A stretch of DNA of 64,000 nucleotides from an uncultured Phascolarctobacterium sp. (GTDB lineage Bacteria > Bacillota > Negativicutes > Acidaminococcales > Acidaminococcaceae): assembly GCA_949295115.1 (NCBI GenBank), contig CASFJU010000001.1, positions 1 to 64,000 on the forward strand, in the 5' to 3' direction. A model generated the notes under the pieces. It was not told the origin of the DNA. It did no database searches and saw only the letters and a program-made list of their open reading frames with translations. Both the position numbers and the translations under genes were made by a program. Positions 52,392 to 61,863 of this stretch are shown here, piece after piece; the stretch's first letter is position 1; every line of letters begins with the position of its first letter.

Positions 52392-53282
52392 ATGGCAACA
52401 AAAATGCAGCTTTTTATGGAATATTTAACGGTTGAGCTTGGCCTTGCGACAAACACGCGGCAGGCTTACAACCGCGATTTGAGCCTGTTTGTGGACTGGC
52501 TGGGCTTTAAAAGCGCCGACAGCCTGATAAATGTGGAGCGCCAGCAGGTAACTGATTATCTGACATGGCTGAAAGAAAAAGGCCTTGCTGCCGCGACTAT
52601 CGCCCGCAAACTGGCGGCAGTAAAATCTTTTTACCGTTTTATGACGGCAGAAGGCTATATGGATGTGAACCCCGCAGAAGTTGTGGAAGCGGGTACGAAA
52701 GGCATCAGGCTGCCGCGTGTATTAAGTGAGGACGAAGTACTGCGTCTTTTGAACCAACCGGATATAACAACGCTGGAAGGCTTGCGCGACCGCACGATGC
52801 TGGAGGTTTTGTATGCCACAGGCATGCGTGTGTCGGAGCTAATCAACCTGACGCTGGACCGCGTGAACCTGAATATGAAGTATATCATCGCTTTCGGCAA
52901 GGGCTCCAAGGAACGCATTATTCCGCTCGGCTCTGTCGCAGCTGGCTTTTTGCAGAAGTATCTTGACGAAGTGCGCCCCAAACTTTTGCATGAAGACCGC
53001 GCGAGCGATATAGTATTTCTGGCTCAGGGCGGGCACGCGCTGACACGCCAGCGTTTCTGGCAGATTATCCGTGCATATGGCAAGGAAGCGCGCATTACCA
53101 AAACTTTAACGCCGCATATTCTGCGCCATTCGTTTGCTACGCACCTTCTGGACAACGGCGCCGACCTGCGCAGCGTGCAGGAACTTTTAGGGCATTCGGA
53201 TATTTCCACGACGCAGATTTATACACATTTAACCAACAAACGCCTGCGCGATATTTACGCCAAAGCGCACCCGCGGGCATAA
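52392..53282 (+). CDS. xerD: Tyrosine recombinase XerC/XerD
   Basis: Xer recombinases resolve chromosome dimers at dif. The 296-residue protein has the N-terminal SAM-like domain (YLTVELGLATNTRQAYNRDL) and a catalytic domain with Arg in ATGMRVSEL, Lys in GKGSKERIIPL, HILRHSF, GHSDISTT and the nucleophile Tyr in QIYTH. Size fits XerD rather than an element integrase, but XerC cannot be excluded. No mobile-element genes adjoin it. Confidence 0.88.
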   Translation: MATKMQLFMEYLTVELGLATNTRQAYNRDLSLFVDWLGFKSADSLINVERQQVTDYLTWLKEKGLAAATIARKLAAVKSFYRFMTAEGYMDVNPAEVVEAGTKGIRLPRVLSEDEVLRLLNQPDITTLEGLRDRTMLEVLYATGMRVSELINLTLDRVNLNMKYIIAFGKGSKERIIPLGSVAAGFLQKYLDEVRPKLLHEDRASDIVFLAQGGHALTRQRFWQIIRAYGKEARITKTLTPHILRHSFATHLLDNGADLRSVQELLGHSDISTTQIYTHLTNKRLRDIYAKAHPRA

Positions 53283-53294
53283 AGGAGGAACAAC

Positions 53295-54539
53295 ATGGCT
53301 AAAAGAGGAAGAAGCAAAAAATCTTCCAACTGGTTGACAGTGATTATGCTGGCAGTGGTGCTTATTGCCGCTGTGGCAGCAGGCATATATTACGCATCTT
53401 CGCGTGCAGAAAAAGATGTTGAAGGCGGTATTACCGGTGCGCCGGAGCAGATTGAGCTGCTGGAGGAATCCAAGGCGGCGCAGAAAGCTGTCGACGATAT
53501 TTTGCTGACGCGCGACAACTGGCAGCTTACCGATAACGGACGCGCCGAGCAGAGCGAAAAACAGTCTTCCGGCACGGAAGTAATCTGGAACAAACGCGAA
53601 CTGGCAATCGGCATCCCGGCGGGGACGGAACTGCGCGATGCTGCGGGCTGGCTGCGCGATAAAATTGAAGGCAGCGGGCTGGAAAGCGTGCGCCTTGAAG
53701 AAACTACCTACAACGATTGGGATTCCGTAAGGCTGGATATCGCCATCAGCACCAAAGCCGGTGAGGGCACGAAAGAATTTGTGACGGACGTGGTTTATTT
53801 TTACCATAACCTGAACCTTGATAAGCCTGATAAGGACATCAAAAAAGAAGAACCGGCAAAACCCAAACGCAGCCATCACGGCAGGCTGGCGGTAATTATT
53901 GATGACTGTGGTTATGATGTTGACCTTGTACAGCGCCTTGTTAACCTGCACGCGCCGTTTAGCTTTGCCATTATCCCGTACCGTGATTTCAGCAGTGATT
54001 CTCTGCACGTAATTAACGGCGGCGGTCAGGTTGCCATGCTGCACCTGCCGATGGAGCCGATGAACGCTTCCGCGATGAGCGAAGGCAAAAGCACCGTGCT
54101 GACCAGCATGGATGACAAACGCATTATGCAGCTGACGCGCGAAATGGTAAACAGCCTGCCCGGCATCAGCGGCGTGAACAACCATCAGGGCAGCAAGGCT
54201 ACCAGTGATGAGCGCACGATGCGTGCCGTACTGAAAGAACTGAAACGTGACGGCCTGTTCTTTGTGGACAGCAATACCTACGCCAAATCGCTGGGCGACA
54301 AGCTGGCAGCGCAGATGGGCGTGCCGACCGGACGCAACAACATCTTCCTTGACAACAGCACCAATGAGGACGAAATCATCGGTAAAATCTGGCAGGCGGC
54401 CGCTATTGCCGATGAATACGGCAGCGCCATTGCCATCTGCCACGCGCGCCCACATACCGTCAACGCATGGGAGCAGGTCATTGACGAAGTTAAGGCTTCC
54501 GGGCTGAAGCTGGTGCCTGTCACAGAAGTTTTACACTAA
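53295..54539 (+). CDS. Divergent polysaccharide deacetylase family protein (YibQ-like)
   Basis: The 414-residue protein has a basic N-terminus and one membrane anchor (about residues 14-33), a Lys/Glu-rich linker and a C-terminal domain with LAVIIDDCGYD, HLPMEPM, INNHQGSKAT-like (VNNHQGSKAT) and CHARPHT: the divergent polysaccharide deacetylase family, with metal-ligand Asp and His residues kept. It is expected outside the cytoplasmic membrane; the substrate is not known. It starts 12 bases after the recombinase gene with AAGGAGG. Confidence 0.88.
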   Translation: MAKRGRSKKSSNWLTVIMLAVVLIAAVAAGIYYASSRAEKDVEGGITGAPEQIELLEESKAAQKAVDDILLTRDNWQLTDNGRAEQSEKQSSGTEVIWNKRELAIGIPAGTELRDAAGWLRDKIEGSGLESVRLEETTYNDWDSVRLDIAISTKAGEGTKEFVTDVVYFYHNLNLDKPDKDIKKEEPAKPKRSHHGRLAVIIDDCGYDVDLVQRLVNLHAPFSFAIIPYRDFSSDSLHVINGGGQVAMLHLPMEPMNASAMSEGKSTVLTSMDDKRIMQLTREMVNSLPGISGVNNHQGSKATSDERTMRAVLKELKRDGLFFVDSNTYAKSLGDKLAAQMGVPTGRNNIFLDNSTNEDEIIGKIWQAAAIADEYGSAIAICHARPHTVNAWEQVIDEVKASGLKLVPVTEVLH

Positions 54540-54554
54540 AAACACTTGCGGTAT

Positions 54555-54583
54555 TTGAAAAACAATCTTTAAATTGATATAAT
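54555..54583 (+). promoter_or_regulatory. Promoter of htpX
   Basis: TTGAAA, 17 bases, TATAAT, with an extended TG at 54575. The leader is about 65 bases. Confidence 0.75.
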
Positions 54584-54652
54584 ATTTAATAGGGCTTTGC
54601 CTTAAATGCTTTTTAATGTTTTGTTTTATTATGAAGGAGGACACAACCTACT

Positions 54653-55510
54653 ATGAAAACAGCTTTTTTAATGACGGCTCTGACCGTGCTTTTAGTGCTT
54701 ATCGGCGATTATTTCGGCGGTTTGCAGGGCATGATTGTGATGCTGAGCTTTTCGGTAATCATGAACTTTATTGCTTACTGGAACAGCGATAAAATGGTGC
54801 TGAGGCACTACAATGCCCGCGAGGTTGACGCACAGTCCGCACCGGCGTTATATAAAATGGTGCAGGATCTGGCACGCCGCGGTAATTTGCCGATGCCGAA
54901 AGTATATATTATTGACAGCCCGGTGCCGAATGCTTTTGCAACCGGCCGTAACCCCGAACACGCTGCCGTTGCCGTAACCACGGCACTGTACGACGTGCTT
55001 GACAAACGCGAAATCGCAGGCGTTTTGGGCCACGAGCTGAGCCACGTTAAACACAACGATATTTTAATCAGCACCGTTGCCGCAACCATGGCGGGTATTA
55101 TTACCACCATTGCGCAGTGGGGCATGTTCCTTGGCGGCGGACATCAGGATGAAGAAGGCAACAACGGCGGCAACTTTATCGTTACGCTTTTGATTATGAT
55201 TCTGGCGCCGATTGCTGCAGCACTGATTCAAATGGCTGTATCCCGCTCGCGCGAATACCTTGCCGACGAAGGCGGCGGCGAACTGAGCGGCGACCCGGAC
55301 GCACTGGCGGACGCGCTTTTGAAAATTGACGCTTACGCACAGCGCCGCACCATGCCTGGCGCAACCACCGCAACGGCGCACATGTTCATCATCTGCCCGT
55401 TCAGCGCGCGCAACATGCAGCAGATGTTCAGCACTCACCCCAGCACGGAAGACCGTGTGGCACGCCTGCGTGAACAGGCTGACGAAATGAGAAAACACGG
55501 AGGCCGTTAA
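54653..55510 (+). CDS. htpX: Membrane zinc protease HtpX
   Basis: The 285-residue M48 protease has two N-terminal membrane helices, the zinc motif HELSH (H127, E128, H131), two more hydrophobic segments (about 140-200) and the third ligand region SREYLADE. HtpX degrades misfolded membrane proteins. The promoter is of the vegetative type, with no CIRCE. The M42 peptidase gene starts two bases after its stop. Confidence 0.93.
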   Translation: MKTAFLMTALTVLLVLIGDYFGGLQGMIVMLSFSVIMNFIAYWNSDKMVLRHYNAREVDAQSAPALYKMVQDLARRGNLPMPKVYIIDSPVPNAFATGRNPEHAAVAVTTALYDVLDKREIAGVLGHELSHVKHNDILISTVAATMAGIITTIAQWGMFLGGGHQDEEGNNGGNFIVTLLIMILAPIAAALIQMAVSRSREYLADEGGGELSGDPDALADALLKIDAYAQRRTMPGATTATAHMFIICPFSARNMQQMFSTHPSTEDRVARLREQADEMRKHGGR

Positions 55511-55512
55511 TA

Positions 55513-56595
55513 ATGGATAAGAAAACCAAACTGGCGTGGCTGAAAAGATATTCCGAAACCAACGCCGTATCGGGCTTTGAAGCCCCGATGAAAGAGCTTA
55601 TGCAGGAACGCCTTGCAGGTAAGGCCGAAGTAAGCTATGACAAGCTGGGCAGCGTGGTGTTTACCAGCGCCGCAGCTGATGAAAACGCACCTAAAATTAT
55701 GCTGGCAAGCCATATGGACGAAATCGGCTTTATGGTTAAGCATATTACCAAAGAAGGCTTTTTGAAATTTGTCTGCCTCGGCGGCTGGTGGGAGCAGGTT
55801 ATGCTGGGCCAGCGCGTTACCGTTCACGGCAGCAAGGGCGACCTGGTTGGTGTTATCGGCAGCAAGCCGCCCCATATTTTAACGCCGGAAGAACGCACCA
55901 AAGTTGTGCAGAAACGCGATATGTATATTGACATCGGCGTTGAGGACGAAAAAGAAGCGCGCAAGCAGGGCGTTTTTGAAGGCTGCCCGGTTACGCCTTA
56001 TGCCGAAATGGCAGTAATGGCCGACGGTAAAACCTTACTTGGCAAAGCCTGGGATAACCGTATCGGCTGCGCTGTTATGGCGGATGTTATGGATAATATT
56101 TCCGGCAAAAAGCACCCCAACACCGTTTACGGCGTGGCAACGGTGCAGGAAGAAGTTGGCCTGCGCGGCGCACAGACCAGCGTTAACCTGCTGAAACCTG
56201 ATGTTGCTTTTGTAATTGATACCTGCGTGGCAGGCGGCACGCCCGGCGTGGCGGACGATGTTGCACCGGCAAAAATCGGTGGCGGCATTGCCATTACCAT
56301 TTACGATGCGGGCATGATTCCCAACACCGCGCTGCGTGATTTTGCGGCGAAGGTTGCCAAAGATTTGAAAATCCCGACGCAAATCAGCATTTCCGAAGGC
56401 GGAGCTACCGACGGCGGACGCATTCATCTGCATGGCGACGGCGTTTTAACCTTAACCTTCAGCATCCCGACGCGCTATATCCACAGCCATCAGTCCATCA
56501 TCCATATGGATGATTATGAAGGTGCGGTAAAACTTATTACCGCCATGATTGAAAAGCTGGATGCCAAAAAGTACCAGCAGCTTTTAAAAGGCTAA
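55513..56595 (+). CDS. M42 family metallo-aminopeptidase
   Basis: The 360-residue protein has the metal-ligand and catalytic motifs SHMDEIGFMV, AWDNRIGCAV, QEEVGLRGAQ and the late segments VIDTC and GGATDGG plus a final His in IHSHQS. M42 enzymes (glutamyl/deblocking aminopeptidases, once named endoglucanase M) form large tetrahedral assemblies that trim peptides in the cytoplasm. Coupling to htpX suggests the pair digests membrane-protein fragments to amino acids; that is inference. Confidence 0.92.
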   Translation: MDKKTKLAWLKRYSETNAVSGFEAPMKELMQERLAGKAEVSYDKLGSVVFTSAAADENAPKIMLASHMDEIGFMVKHITKEGFLKFVCLGGWWEQVMLGQRVTVHGSKGDLVGVIGSKPPHILTPEERTKVVQKRDMYIDIGVEDEKEARKQGVFEGCPVTPYAEMAVMADGKTLLGKAWDNRIGCAVMADVMDNISGKKHPNTVYGVATVQEEVGLRGAQTSVNLLKPDVAFVIDTCVAGGTPGVADDVAPAKIGGGIAITIYDAGMIPNTALRDFAAKVAKDLKIPTQISISEGGATDGGRIHLHGDGVLTLTFSIPTRYIHSHQSIIHMDDYEGAVKLITAMIEKLDAKKYQQLLKG

Positions 56596-56650
56596 AATCG
56601 TTTAACGATTTAGTATAAAATTAAACCAAGAAGAATAGGAGCGATTTTAA

Positions 56651-57064
56651 ATGCAGCAGACACTCGTACTTGTAAAACCTGACGGAGTAAGAAAAAATCT
56701 TATCGGTGAAATTATCTCCCGTTTTGAACGCCGCGGCCTGAAAGTTTCCGCACTGAAACTTGTTAAAATGACCGACGCACAGGCTAAATTCCATTATGCT
56801 GAACATGAAGGCAAACCCTTCTTCGGCGAACTGGTTGATTTCATTACCTCCGGCCCGGTTGCCGCTATGGTAATCTCCGGCGAAAACGCAATCAAAGCAG
56901 TACGCGGCCTGATGGGCGCAACCAACCCGCTGGAATCCGTACCGGGCTCCATCCGCGGCGACTTTGCTCTGTCCATCGGTGAAAACATCGTTCACGGCAG
57001 CGACAGCGAAGAATCCGCTAAACGCGAAATCAACAACTTCTTCAAACCCGAAGAAATTTACTAA
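56651..57064 (+). CDS. ndk: Nucleoside diphosphate kinase
   Basis: Ndk balances nucleoside triphosphate pools. The 137-residue protein starts [18 protein letters not shown] and carries the active-site histidine in NIVHGSDS (H115). The ribosome site is AGGAG. It lies 39 bases before the adenosyltransferase gene and may share a transcript with it. Confidence 0.97.
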   Translation: MQQTLVLVKPDGVRKNLIGEIISRFERRGLKVSALKLVKMTDAQAKFHYAEHEGKPFFGELVDFITSGPVAAMVISGENAIKAVRGLMGATNPLESVPGSIRGDFALSIGENIVHGSDSEESAKREINNFFKPEEIY

Positions 57065-57103
57065 GATTAAACTTACAGATTGTTCCCAAAGGAGGGCGGC
57101 AGC

Positions 57104-57622
57104 ATGACGAAAGCAGCGGTTTATACAAGAACAGGCGATAAAGGCACCACCGGCCTTTATACCGGTGAGCGTGTTTCCAAGCACAGCCTGCGTGTGGAAG
57201 CGTACGGCACGGTGGACGAAATTACTTCGGCGCTGGGGCTGGCACGCGCAACAGTAACAAGGCAGGATGTTAAGGGGACCATTTTAAAAGTCCAGCAGCT
57301 TTTGATGTCGCTGATGGCCGATATTGCAAGCGTGAACCTGCCTGAACCGTACATTAAAGAGGAACATGTAAAAATGCTGGAAAGCACGATTGATAAGTTT
57401 GACGCGATGCTGGAGCCGCTTGGGCATTTCATTATCCCCGGCGACACCCTTGGCGCGGCGGCGCTTGATATTGCCCGTACCACTACCCGCAGGGCAGAAC
57501 GCTGCGCACTGCGCCTGGCAGAAGAAGAACCTGTTAACCAGCAGGCTTTGATTGCGCTGAACCGTTTATCCGATTTGTGCTTTATTCTGGCAAGGGTAGA
57601 AGCCGAAGTCGGCAACAAATAA
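57104..57622 (+). CDS. PduO-type cob(I)alamin adenosyltransferase
   Basis: The enzyme transfers adenosine from ATP to cob(I)alamin or cobinamide, forming the coenzyme. The 172-residue protein has YTRTGDKGTTGLYTGERVSK at the start, YGTVDEITSALG and the C-terminal RxxxRRAER block (ARTTTRRAERCAL), all PduO features. AAGGAGGG decides the ATG at 57104. No riboswitch precedes it, unlike the cobU operon. Confidence 0.93.
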   Translation: MTKAAVYTRTGDKGTTGLYTGERVSKHSLRVEAYGTVDEITSALGLARATVTRQDVKGTILKVQQLLMSLMADIASVNLPEPYIKEEHVKMLESTIDKFDAMLEPLGHFIIPGDTLGAAALDIARTTTRRAERCALRLAEEEPVNQQALIALNRLSDLCFILARVEAEVGNK

Positions 57623-57637
57623 TTAAGTTTTACGCAG

Positions 57638-57665
57638 GCCGCCGTAATACGGCGGCTTTGCTTTT
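57638..57665 (+). terminator. Terminator after the adenosyltransferase gene
   Basis: A 9-bp GC-rich stem (57638-57646 with 57648-57656) and a T-rich tail; the single-base loop means the central pairs probably open. Confidence 0.75.
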
Positions 57666-57677
57666 TGGGGAAAGAAC

Positions 57678-58868
57678 ATGAAGAACTGGAAAGTTATTCT
57701 GGCCATTTTAACGGCCAATGTTGTTTTTATGTCGGCAAGCTATACCATGCTGATACCTTTTTTGCCGATGTACCTTATCCGCGAGCTGGGAGTGCCGCAG
57801 AGCGATGTAAAAATGTGGTCGGGCGTTGTTTTTTCGGTTACGTTTTTAATCGGCGGCATTATGGCGCCTATCTGGGGCAAAATGGCCGATAAACACGGCA
57901 AAAAGCCGATGGCTATCCGCAGCGGTTTGGGCTTGGCGCTGTCGTACCTTTTGGGCGGTTTGGTAACCAGCCCGGAGCAGATGGTGGGCGTGCGCGTTTT
58001 GCAGGGCTTTGCCGCAGGGCTCTGGTCGGTGTGCCTTGCCATTGCCACGTCGTCGGTACCGGTTGGCAAGCTGGGTATGAGTTTGGGTATATTGCAGTCC
58101 GGCCTGACTGCCGGCAACGTCATCGGGCCGCTTATCGGCGGGGCGCTGGCGTCGGCGTTCGGCATGCGCACATCGTTTTATCTGGGCGGCGCGGTGTTGT
58201 TCATCATCACGCTGGTGTTCTGGTTCTACATTCCGGAACCGCCCGGCAGCAAAGCATCCAAAGAAGAACTTGAAGGAGAATCCGCAACGGCGCTGTTAAA
58301 AAATCCGCCCATCCGCGAGGCGCTTATTTGCAGCGGCATTGTGCAGATGGTAATTCTTTTGATTCAGCCGATTATCAGCCTGTATGTGGAGCAGCTTTAT
58401 GACGGTACGGATAACATTATTTTTATCGCGGGGCTGGTGTTCTCGCTGGTGGGCATTGCCAGCGCCATTACCGCGCCGTATTGGGGGCGCTTTGGGCAGA
58501 ACAGGGGCTTTTACCTGTCGCTGTCGCTTTCGTCCGTCGGTGCGGGCATTGTGATGATTTTGCAGTCCGTGCCCGATTCGCTGACGCTGTTTGCCGTGCT
58601 TAATTTTACGGTGGGGCTGTTCTTTGCGGGCATCCACCCGTCAATCAGCGCCATTCTGGCAAACAAAACGGAACGCACTCAGCGCGGTCGCGTATTTGGT
58701 ATGCTGTTTTCGGCGCAGCAGTTCGGCTCAATGGTCGGGCCTTTGGTAGGCGGCGTAATTGCAACCTTTTTGCCGCTGCACGTTCTGTTTGTGCTGGGCG
58801 GCTGCGTGCTGCTTGCCATTGCCGCATTTATCTACAAACGCCACCGCGGCGAAGCGCCTGTAATGTAA
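57678..58868 (+). CDS. MFS transporter (drug-efflux-like)
   Basis: The 396-residue protein has 12 predicted membrane helices, the loop 2-3 motif GKMADKHGKKPM (about residues 68-79) of the major facilitator superfamily and a G-rich helix 5 (GNVIGPLIGG), as in drug:H+ antiporters. The central cytoplasmic loop is about 30 residues. The substrate cannot be inferred. Confidence 0.88.
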   Translation: MKNWKVILAILTANVVFMSASYTMLIPFLPMYLIRELGVPQSDVKMWSGVVFSVTFLIGGIMAPIWGKMADKHGKKPMAIRSGLGLALSYLLGGLVTSPEQMVGVRVLQGFAAGLWSVCLAIATSSVPVGKLGMSLGILQSGLTAGNVIGPLIGGALASAFGMRTSFYLGGAVLFIITLVFWFYIPEPPGSKASKEELEGESATALLKNPPIREALICSGIVQMVILLIQPIISLYVEQLYDGTDNIIFIAGLVFSLVGIASAITAPYWGRFGQNRGFYLSLSLSSVGAGIVMILQSVPDSLTLFAVLNFTVGLFFAGIHPSISAILANKTERTQRGRVFGMLFSAQQFGSMVGPLVGGVIATFLPLHVLFVLGGCVLLAIAAFIYKRHRGEAPVM

Positions 58869-58917
58869 AAATAAGCTGTACCGTAAGGGGTAATCCTGCC
58901 GGTGCAGCTTTTATTTT
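58867..58917 (+). terminator. Terminator after the MFS gene
   Basis: A long stem (58867-58882 with 58900-58917) with a small internal hairpin in the loop; A and T runs on both sides. Confidence 0.75.
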
Positions 58918-59033
58918 GTGTAAAAAACGAAAATTTTTAAATTTAATACAGCAATTTTGTAAAAAATGTATTATAATTATAGAGATATAACAAAAACGGT
59001 TTTTAACCGGAAGCCAGGAAGGTTTTACCGCCA

Positions 59034-60164
59034 ATGAGAACGACTTATTTAAAAATATATCAGGATGCTTTAAGGCATAACCTGCGTGCCATACGCGCTT
59101 TGGTGCCGAAAGAAACGGAAACGGTTGCTGTTGTAAAGGCTAACGCTTACGGCTACGGCGCGGTGCTGGTGGCAGGCATGGCTATGGAAGAAGGCTACGA
59201 AGCGCTTGCAGTTGCCGTAACGGGCGAGGCTCGCCAGCTGCGCGAGGCGGGCTTTAAATGCCCGATTTACCTTTTGGGGCTGCTGATGCCTGATGAATAC
59301 GAGGACGCTTTTGAAACGGACGCTATTATTCCGATTTGCGAATCGACCAATTTAAAGCTGCTGGATGAAACGGCGGCGCATTTTGGCAAAACAGCAAGCG
59401 TAATGGTGGCGGTTGACAGCGGCATGAACCGCATCGGCGTGCAGGCTGAGGACGTGCCTGCGTTTTTGGAGGCTATCAAAAAATACACCAACATTACCGT
59501 GCATGGCTTTTTTACGCATTATGCCTGCGCAGACGGCGAGAGCCACGAGCATGTTAAGCACCAGATGTACCGCTTTGAAAGCATGGTAAGGCGTATCCCA
59601 AACCCGGAAAGATATATTTTTACCGCAGCCAACAGCTCCACGACGCTGTACTTCCCGGAATCCTACTATGACGCAGTGCGCCCGGGGCAGATTATTTACG
59701 GCTATATGCCGGACGGGCACGCCGATACGCAGGAACGTGAAGATATGTTGCCGGAATTTGAAAGCTGCCTTGGGCTTTTCAGCCGTATAGTGCATATTCA
59801 CAAAGTCAAGGCGGGCGACACCGTCGGCTACGGCGCAACCTATAAATGCGACGAAGATACGTGGATTGGTACTGTGCCTATCGGTTATGCGGACGGCTAT
59901 CCGCGCTGCCTTTCCAACCGTGGCGAGGTTTTAATCGGCGGAAGACGCTATAAAGTTGCCGGGCGTGTGTGCATGGACCAGGTTATGATTGAGCTGGGGC
60001 ACGAAACAGACGTTGAAGTTGGCGACGAGGTAGTGCTTATCGGCAGGCAGGGCGGCGATGAAATTACCGTCAGCGATATTGCAAGGCTTGCGGATACGCA
60101 TCCGGACGAAATTTCCTGCCAGTTAACACAGCGCATACCGCGCATTTACTGCAATAAATATTAA
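59034..60164 (+). CDS. alr: Alanine racemase
   Basis: Alr makes D-alanine for the wall. The 376-residue fold type III enzyme has the PLP lysine in VVKANAYGYG (K35) and the second catalytic tyrosine region in VGYGATYKC, followed by PIGYADGYPR and GRVCMDQVM. A TATAAT at 58972 may be the -10. A hairpin terminator follows. It feeds the ddl and murF steps at 6-13 kb. Confidence 0.96.
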   Translation: MRTTYLKIYQDALRHNLRAIRALVPKETETVAVVKANAYGYGAVLVAGMAMEEGYEALAVAVTGEARQLREAGFKCPIYLLGLLMPDEYEDAFETDAIIPICESTNLKLLDETAAHFGKTASVMVAVDSGMNRIGVQAEDVPAFLEAIKKYTNITVHGFFTHYACADGESHEHVKHQMYRFESMVRRIPNPERYIFTAANSSTTLYFPESYYDAVRPGQIIYGYMPDGHADTQEREDMLPEFESCLGLFSRIVHIHKVKAGDTVGYGATYKCDEDTWIGTVPIGYADGYPRCLSNRGEVLIGGRRYKVAGRVCMDQVMIELGHETDVEVGDEVVLIGRQGGDEITVSDIARLADTHPDEISCQLTQRIPRIYCNKY

Positions 60165-60174
60165 AACGCAAAAT

Positions 60175-60222
60175 AAAAAGCATCTGCTTGGGCGTAATGC
60201 CTTTGGCAGATGCTTTTGTGTT
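60175..60222. terminator. Bidirectional terminator between alr and the EF-hand gene
   Basis: A 12-bp stem (60176-60187 with 60206-60217) flanked by A and T runs. Confidence 0.85.
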
Positions 60223-60233
60223 TTTGTGCTTAA

Positions 60234-60611
60234 TTACATAACAGGAGTGGGGTCCAGCGGGGTATCGGTTGCGCCGGGCTGTTCAAAAATGAACGCTGGG
60301 GAAGGATAATAGAACTGGCAGTGCTGGAAAGCAACGGTTTCGGTAGAGAAGCGTTTTAAGAGCGCGTAGGAAACACGTTCTTCAAAGTCGATGAGGTTAT
60401 CCTTGTTGATATCGGCGTCATCGACAATAACCAGCAAAAACGGGCTTACTACCGGCGCGTTTTCTGGCAGTACGCTTCTGTCAAGCGGGATGGAAGGCAC
60501 AATACGCAGTTTGCCGATAACGTCCTTGTTATCGTTTAAAACATGTGCAGCATAAGTGTTTTCAAAAAGGGTTTTGGCAAGGCGAAGGTCATAAGCATTG
60601 TTTTTTACCAT
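60234..60611 (-). CDS. Hypothetical protein with one EF-hand-like loop
   Basis: The 125-residue soluble protein has no signal peptide. Residues 67-78, DINKDNLIDFEE, fit the 12-residue EF-hand loop exactly (D1, N3, D5, N6, I8, D9, E12), with helical sequence after it. The rest is unfamiliar; a C-terminal Pro/Thr-rich tail ends the protein. AAAGGATG precedes the start on the minus strand. It is a single-gene transcript, divergent from the TAXI operon. Calcium binding is inference. Confidence 0.65.
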   Translation of the reverse strand: MVKNNAYDLRLAKTLFENTYAAHVLNDNKDVIGKLRIVPSIPLDRSVLPENAPVVSPFLLVIVDDADINKDNLIDFEERVSYALLKRFSTETVAFQHCQFYYPSPAFIFEQPGATDTPLDPTPVM

Positions 60612-60891
60612 TTATAACACATCCTTTGATTTAATAAGTTTGTAATGCTTACAAATTTTACAATAAATATGATAACATAGTTACAGTTTTTTTGCAAAAC
60701 TTTACATAACGGCATGAAATTTGAAATGTATTTAAAAAGAATATTGTATACAAACAACAAAATATTAAAAATAAAAACAAGTTTGCAGGAAATTGTGAAA
60801 AAAAAGCGAATTAAACTACATAATCATGTGGCGTAATACCTGTTTACTTTTGAGGAGGATATTCGTTCACTAAATTACAGGGGGGAATACT

Positions 60892-61863
60892 ATGAAAAAA
60901 CTACTTGCTTTTTTGATGTCGATGATGATGTTCGCTGTGCTTGTGGCAGGCTGCGGCGGCGGTGACGACAAAGCAGGCGGCAAAGCGCCCGCGCAGAAGT
61001 TCATCAACATCGCTACCGGCGGTACTGCCGGCACTTATTATCCGCTTGGCGGCGCTATTGCGGATATCCTTAACAAAAATATCCCGGGCTGCAATGCTTC
61101 GGCACAGGCAACGGGCGCTTCCATTGCCAACATCAACATGCTGCAGCAGGGACAGGTTGACATTGCATTTATTCAGAACGATAACGCTTATTATGCCGTA
61201 AACGGTACCGAAATGTTTAAAGATAAAAAAGTTACCAACCTTTACGGCCTTGCAACTCTTTATCCTGAAACCGTTCAGATTGTAACCCTTGCCGAAAGCG
61301 GCATTACCGATCTTTCCGGCGTTAAAGGCAAACGCGTTGCGGTAGGCGCACCGGGTTCCGGTACCGAAGCTAACGCCCGTCAGATTCTGGCTGTTTATGG
61401 TGTTACCTATGACGATATCGACGTTCAGTATCTTTCCTTCGCTGAAGCTTCCAGCGCATTGAAAGACGGTAACGTTGACGTTGCTTTCGTAACCGCTGGC
61501 CATCCGACCGCAGCTATTCAGGATATCGCTACTCAGAACAACGTAGTTCTGCTGCCGGTTGCTCCGGATAAAGCAGACGCTTTGATTAAAGAATATCCGT
61601 TCTACACCAAAGTAAATATTACCGCCAATACTTATAACAATCAGGCTGCTGATTGCCCGGCAGTTGCAGTACGCTGCATGCTGGCTGTAACCGACAAAAT
61701 GGATGCCGACACCGGTTATGCTGTAACAAAAGCTATCTACAGCAACCTCGACCGTCTGAAAGCAGCTCATTCCGCAGCTAACGTAATTACCAAAGAAAGC
61801 GCTATGGACGGTATGTCCATTCCTGTTAACGCAGGCGCTGAAAAATTCTTTAACGAAAAATAA
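60892..61863 (+). CDS. TAXI family TRAP transporter substrate-binding lipoprotein
   Basis: The 323-residue protein has a lipoprotein signal (lipobox VAGC at about residue 21) and the TAXI domain with NIATGGTAGTYYPLGGAIADIL and GSGTEANARQIL. It captures a solute outside the membrane for the permease at 62426. GGGGGG precedes the ATG. The 280-base gap upstream to the EF-hand gene is AT-rich and holds the divergent promoters, of which none is clear. TAXI ligands are rarely known; glutamate or carboxylates are examples. Confidence 0.93.
   Translation: MKKLLAFLMSMMMFAVLVAGCGGGDDKAGGKAPAQKFINIATGGTAGTYYPLGGAIADILNKNIPGCNASAQATGASIANINMLQQGQVDIAFIQNDNAYYAVNGTEMFKDKKVTNLYGLATLYPETVQIVTLAESGITDLSGVKGKRVAVGAPGSGTEANARQILAVYGVTYDDIDVQYLSFAEASSALKDGNVDVAFVTAGHPTAAIQDIATQNNVVLLPVAPDKADALIKEYPFYTKVNITANTYNNQAADCPAVAVRCMLAVTDKMDADTGYAVTKAIYSNLDRLKAAHSAANVITKESAMDGMSIPVNAGAEKFFNEK

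Noticed and set aside
53229..54455. A 408-codon open frame antisense to the deacetylase gene
   Set aside because: It shadows a gene with clear family motifs and has no recognisable domain.
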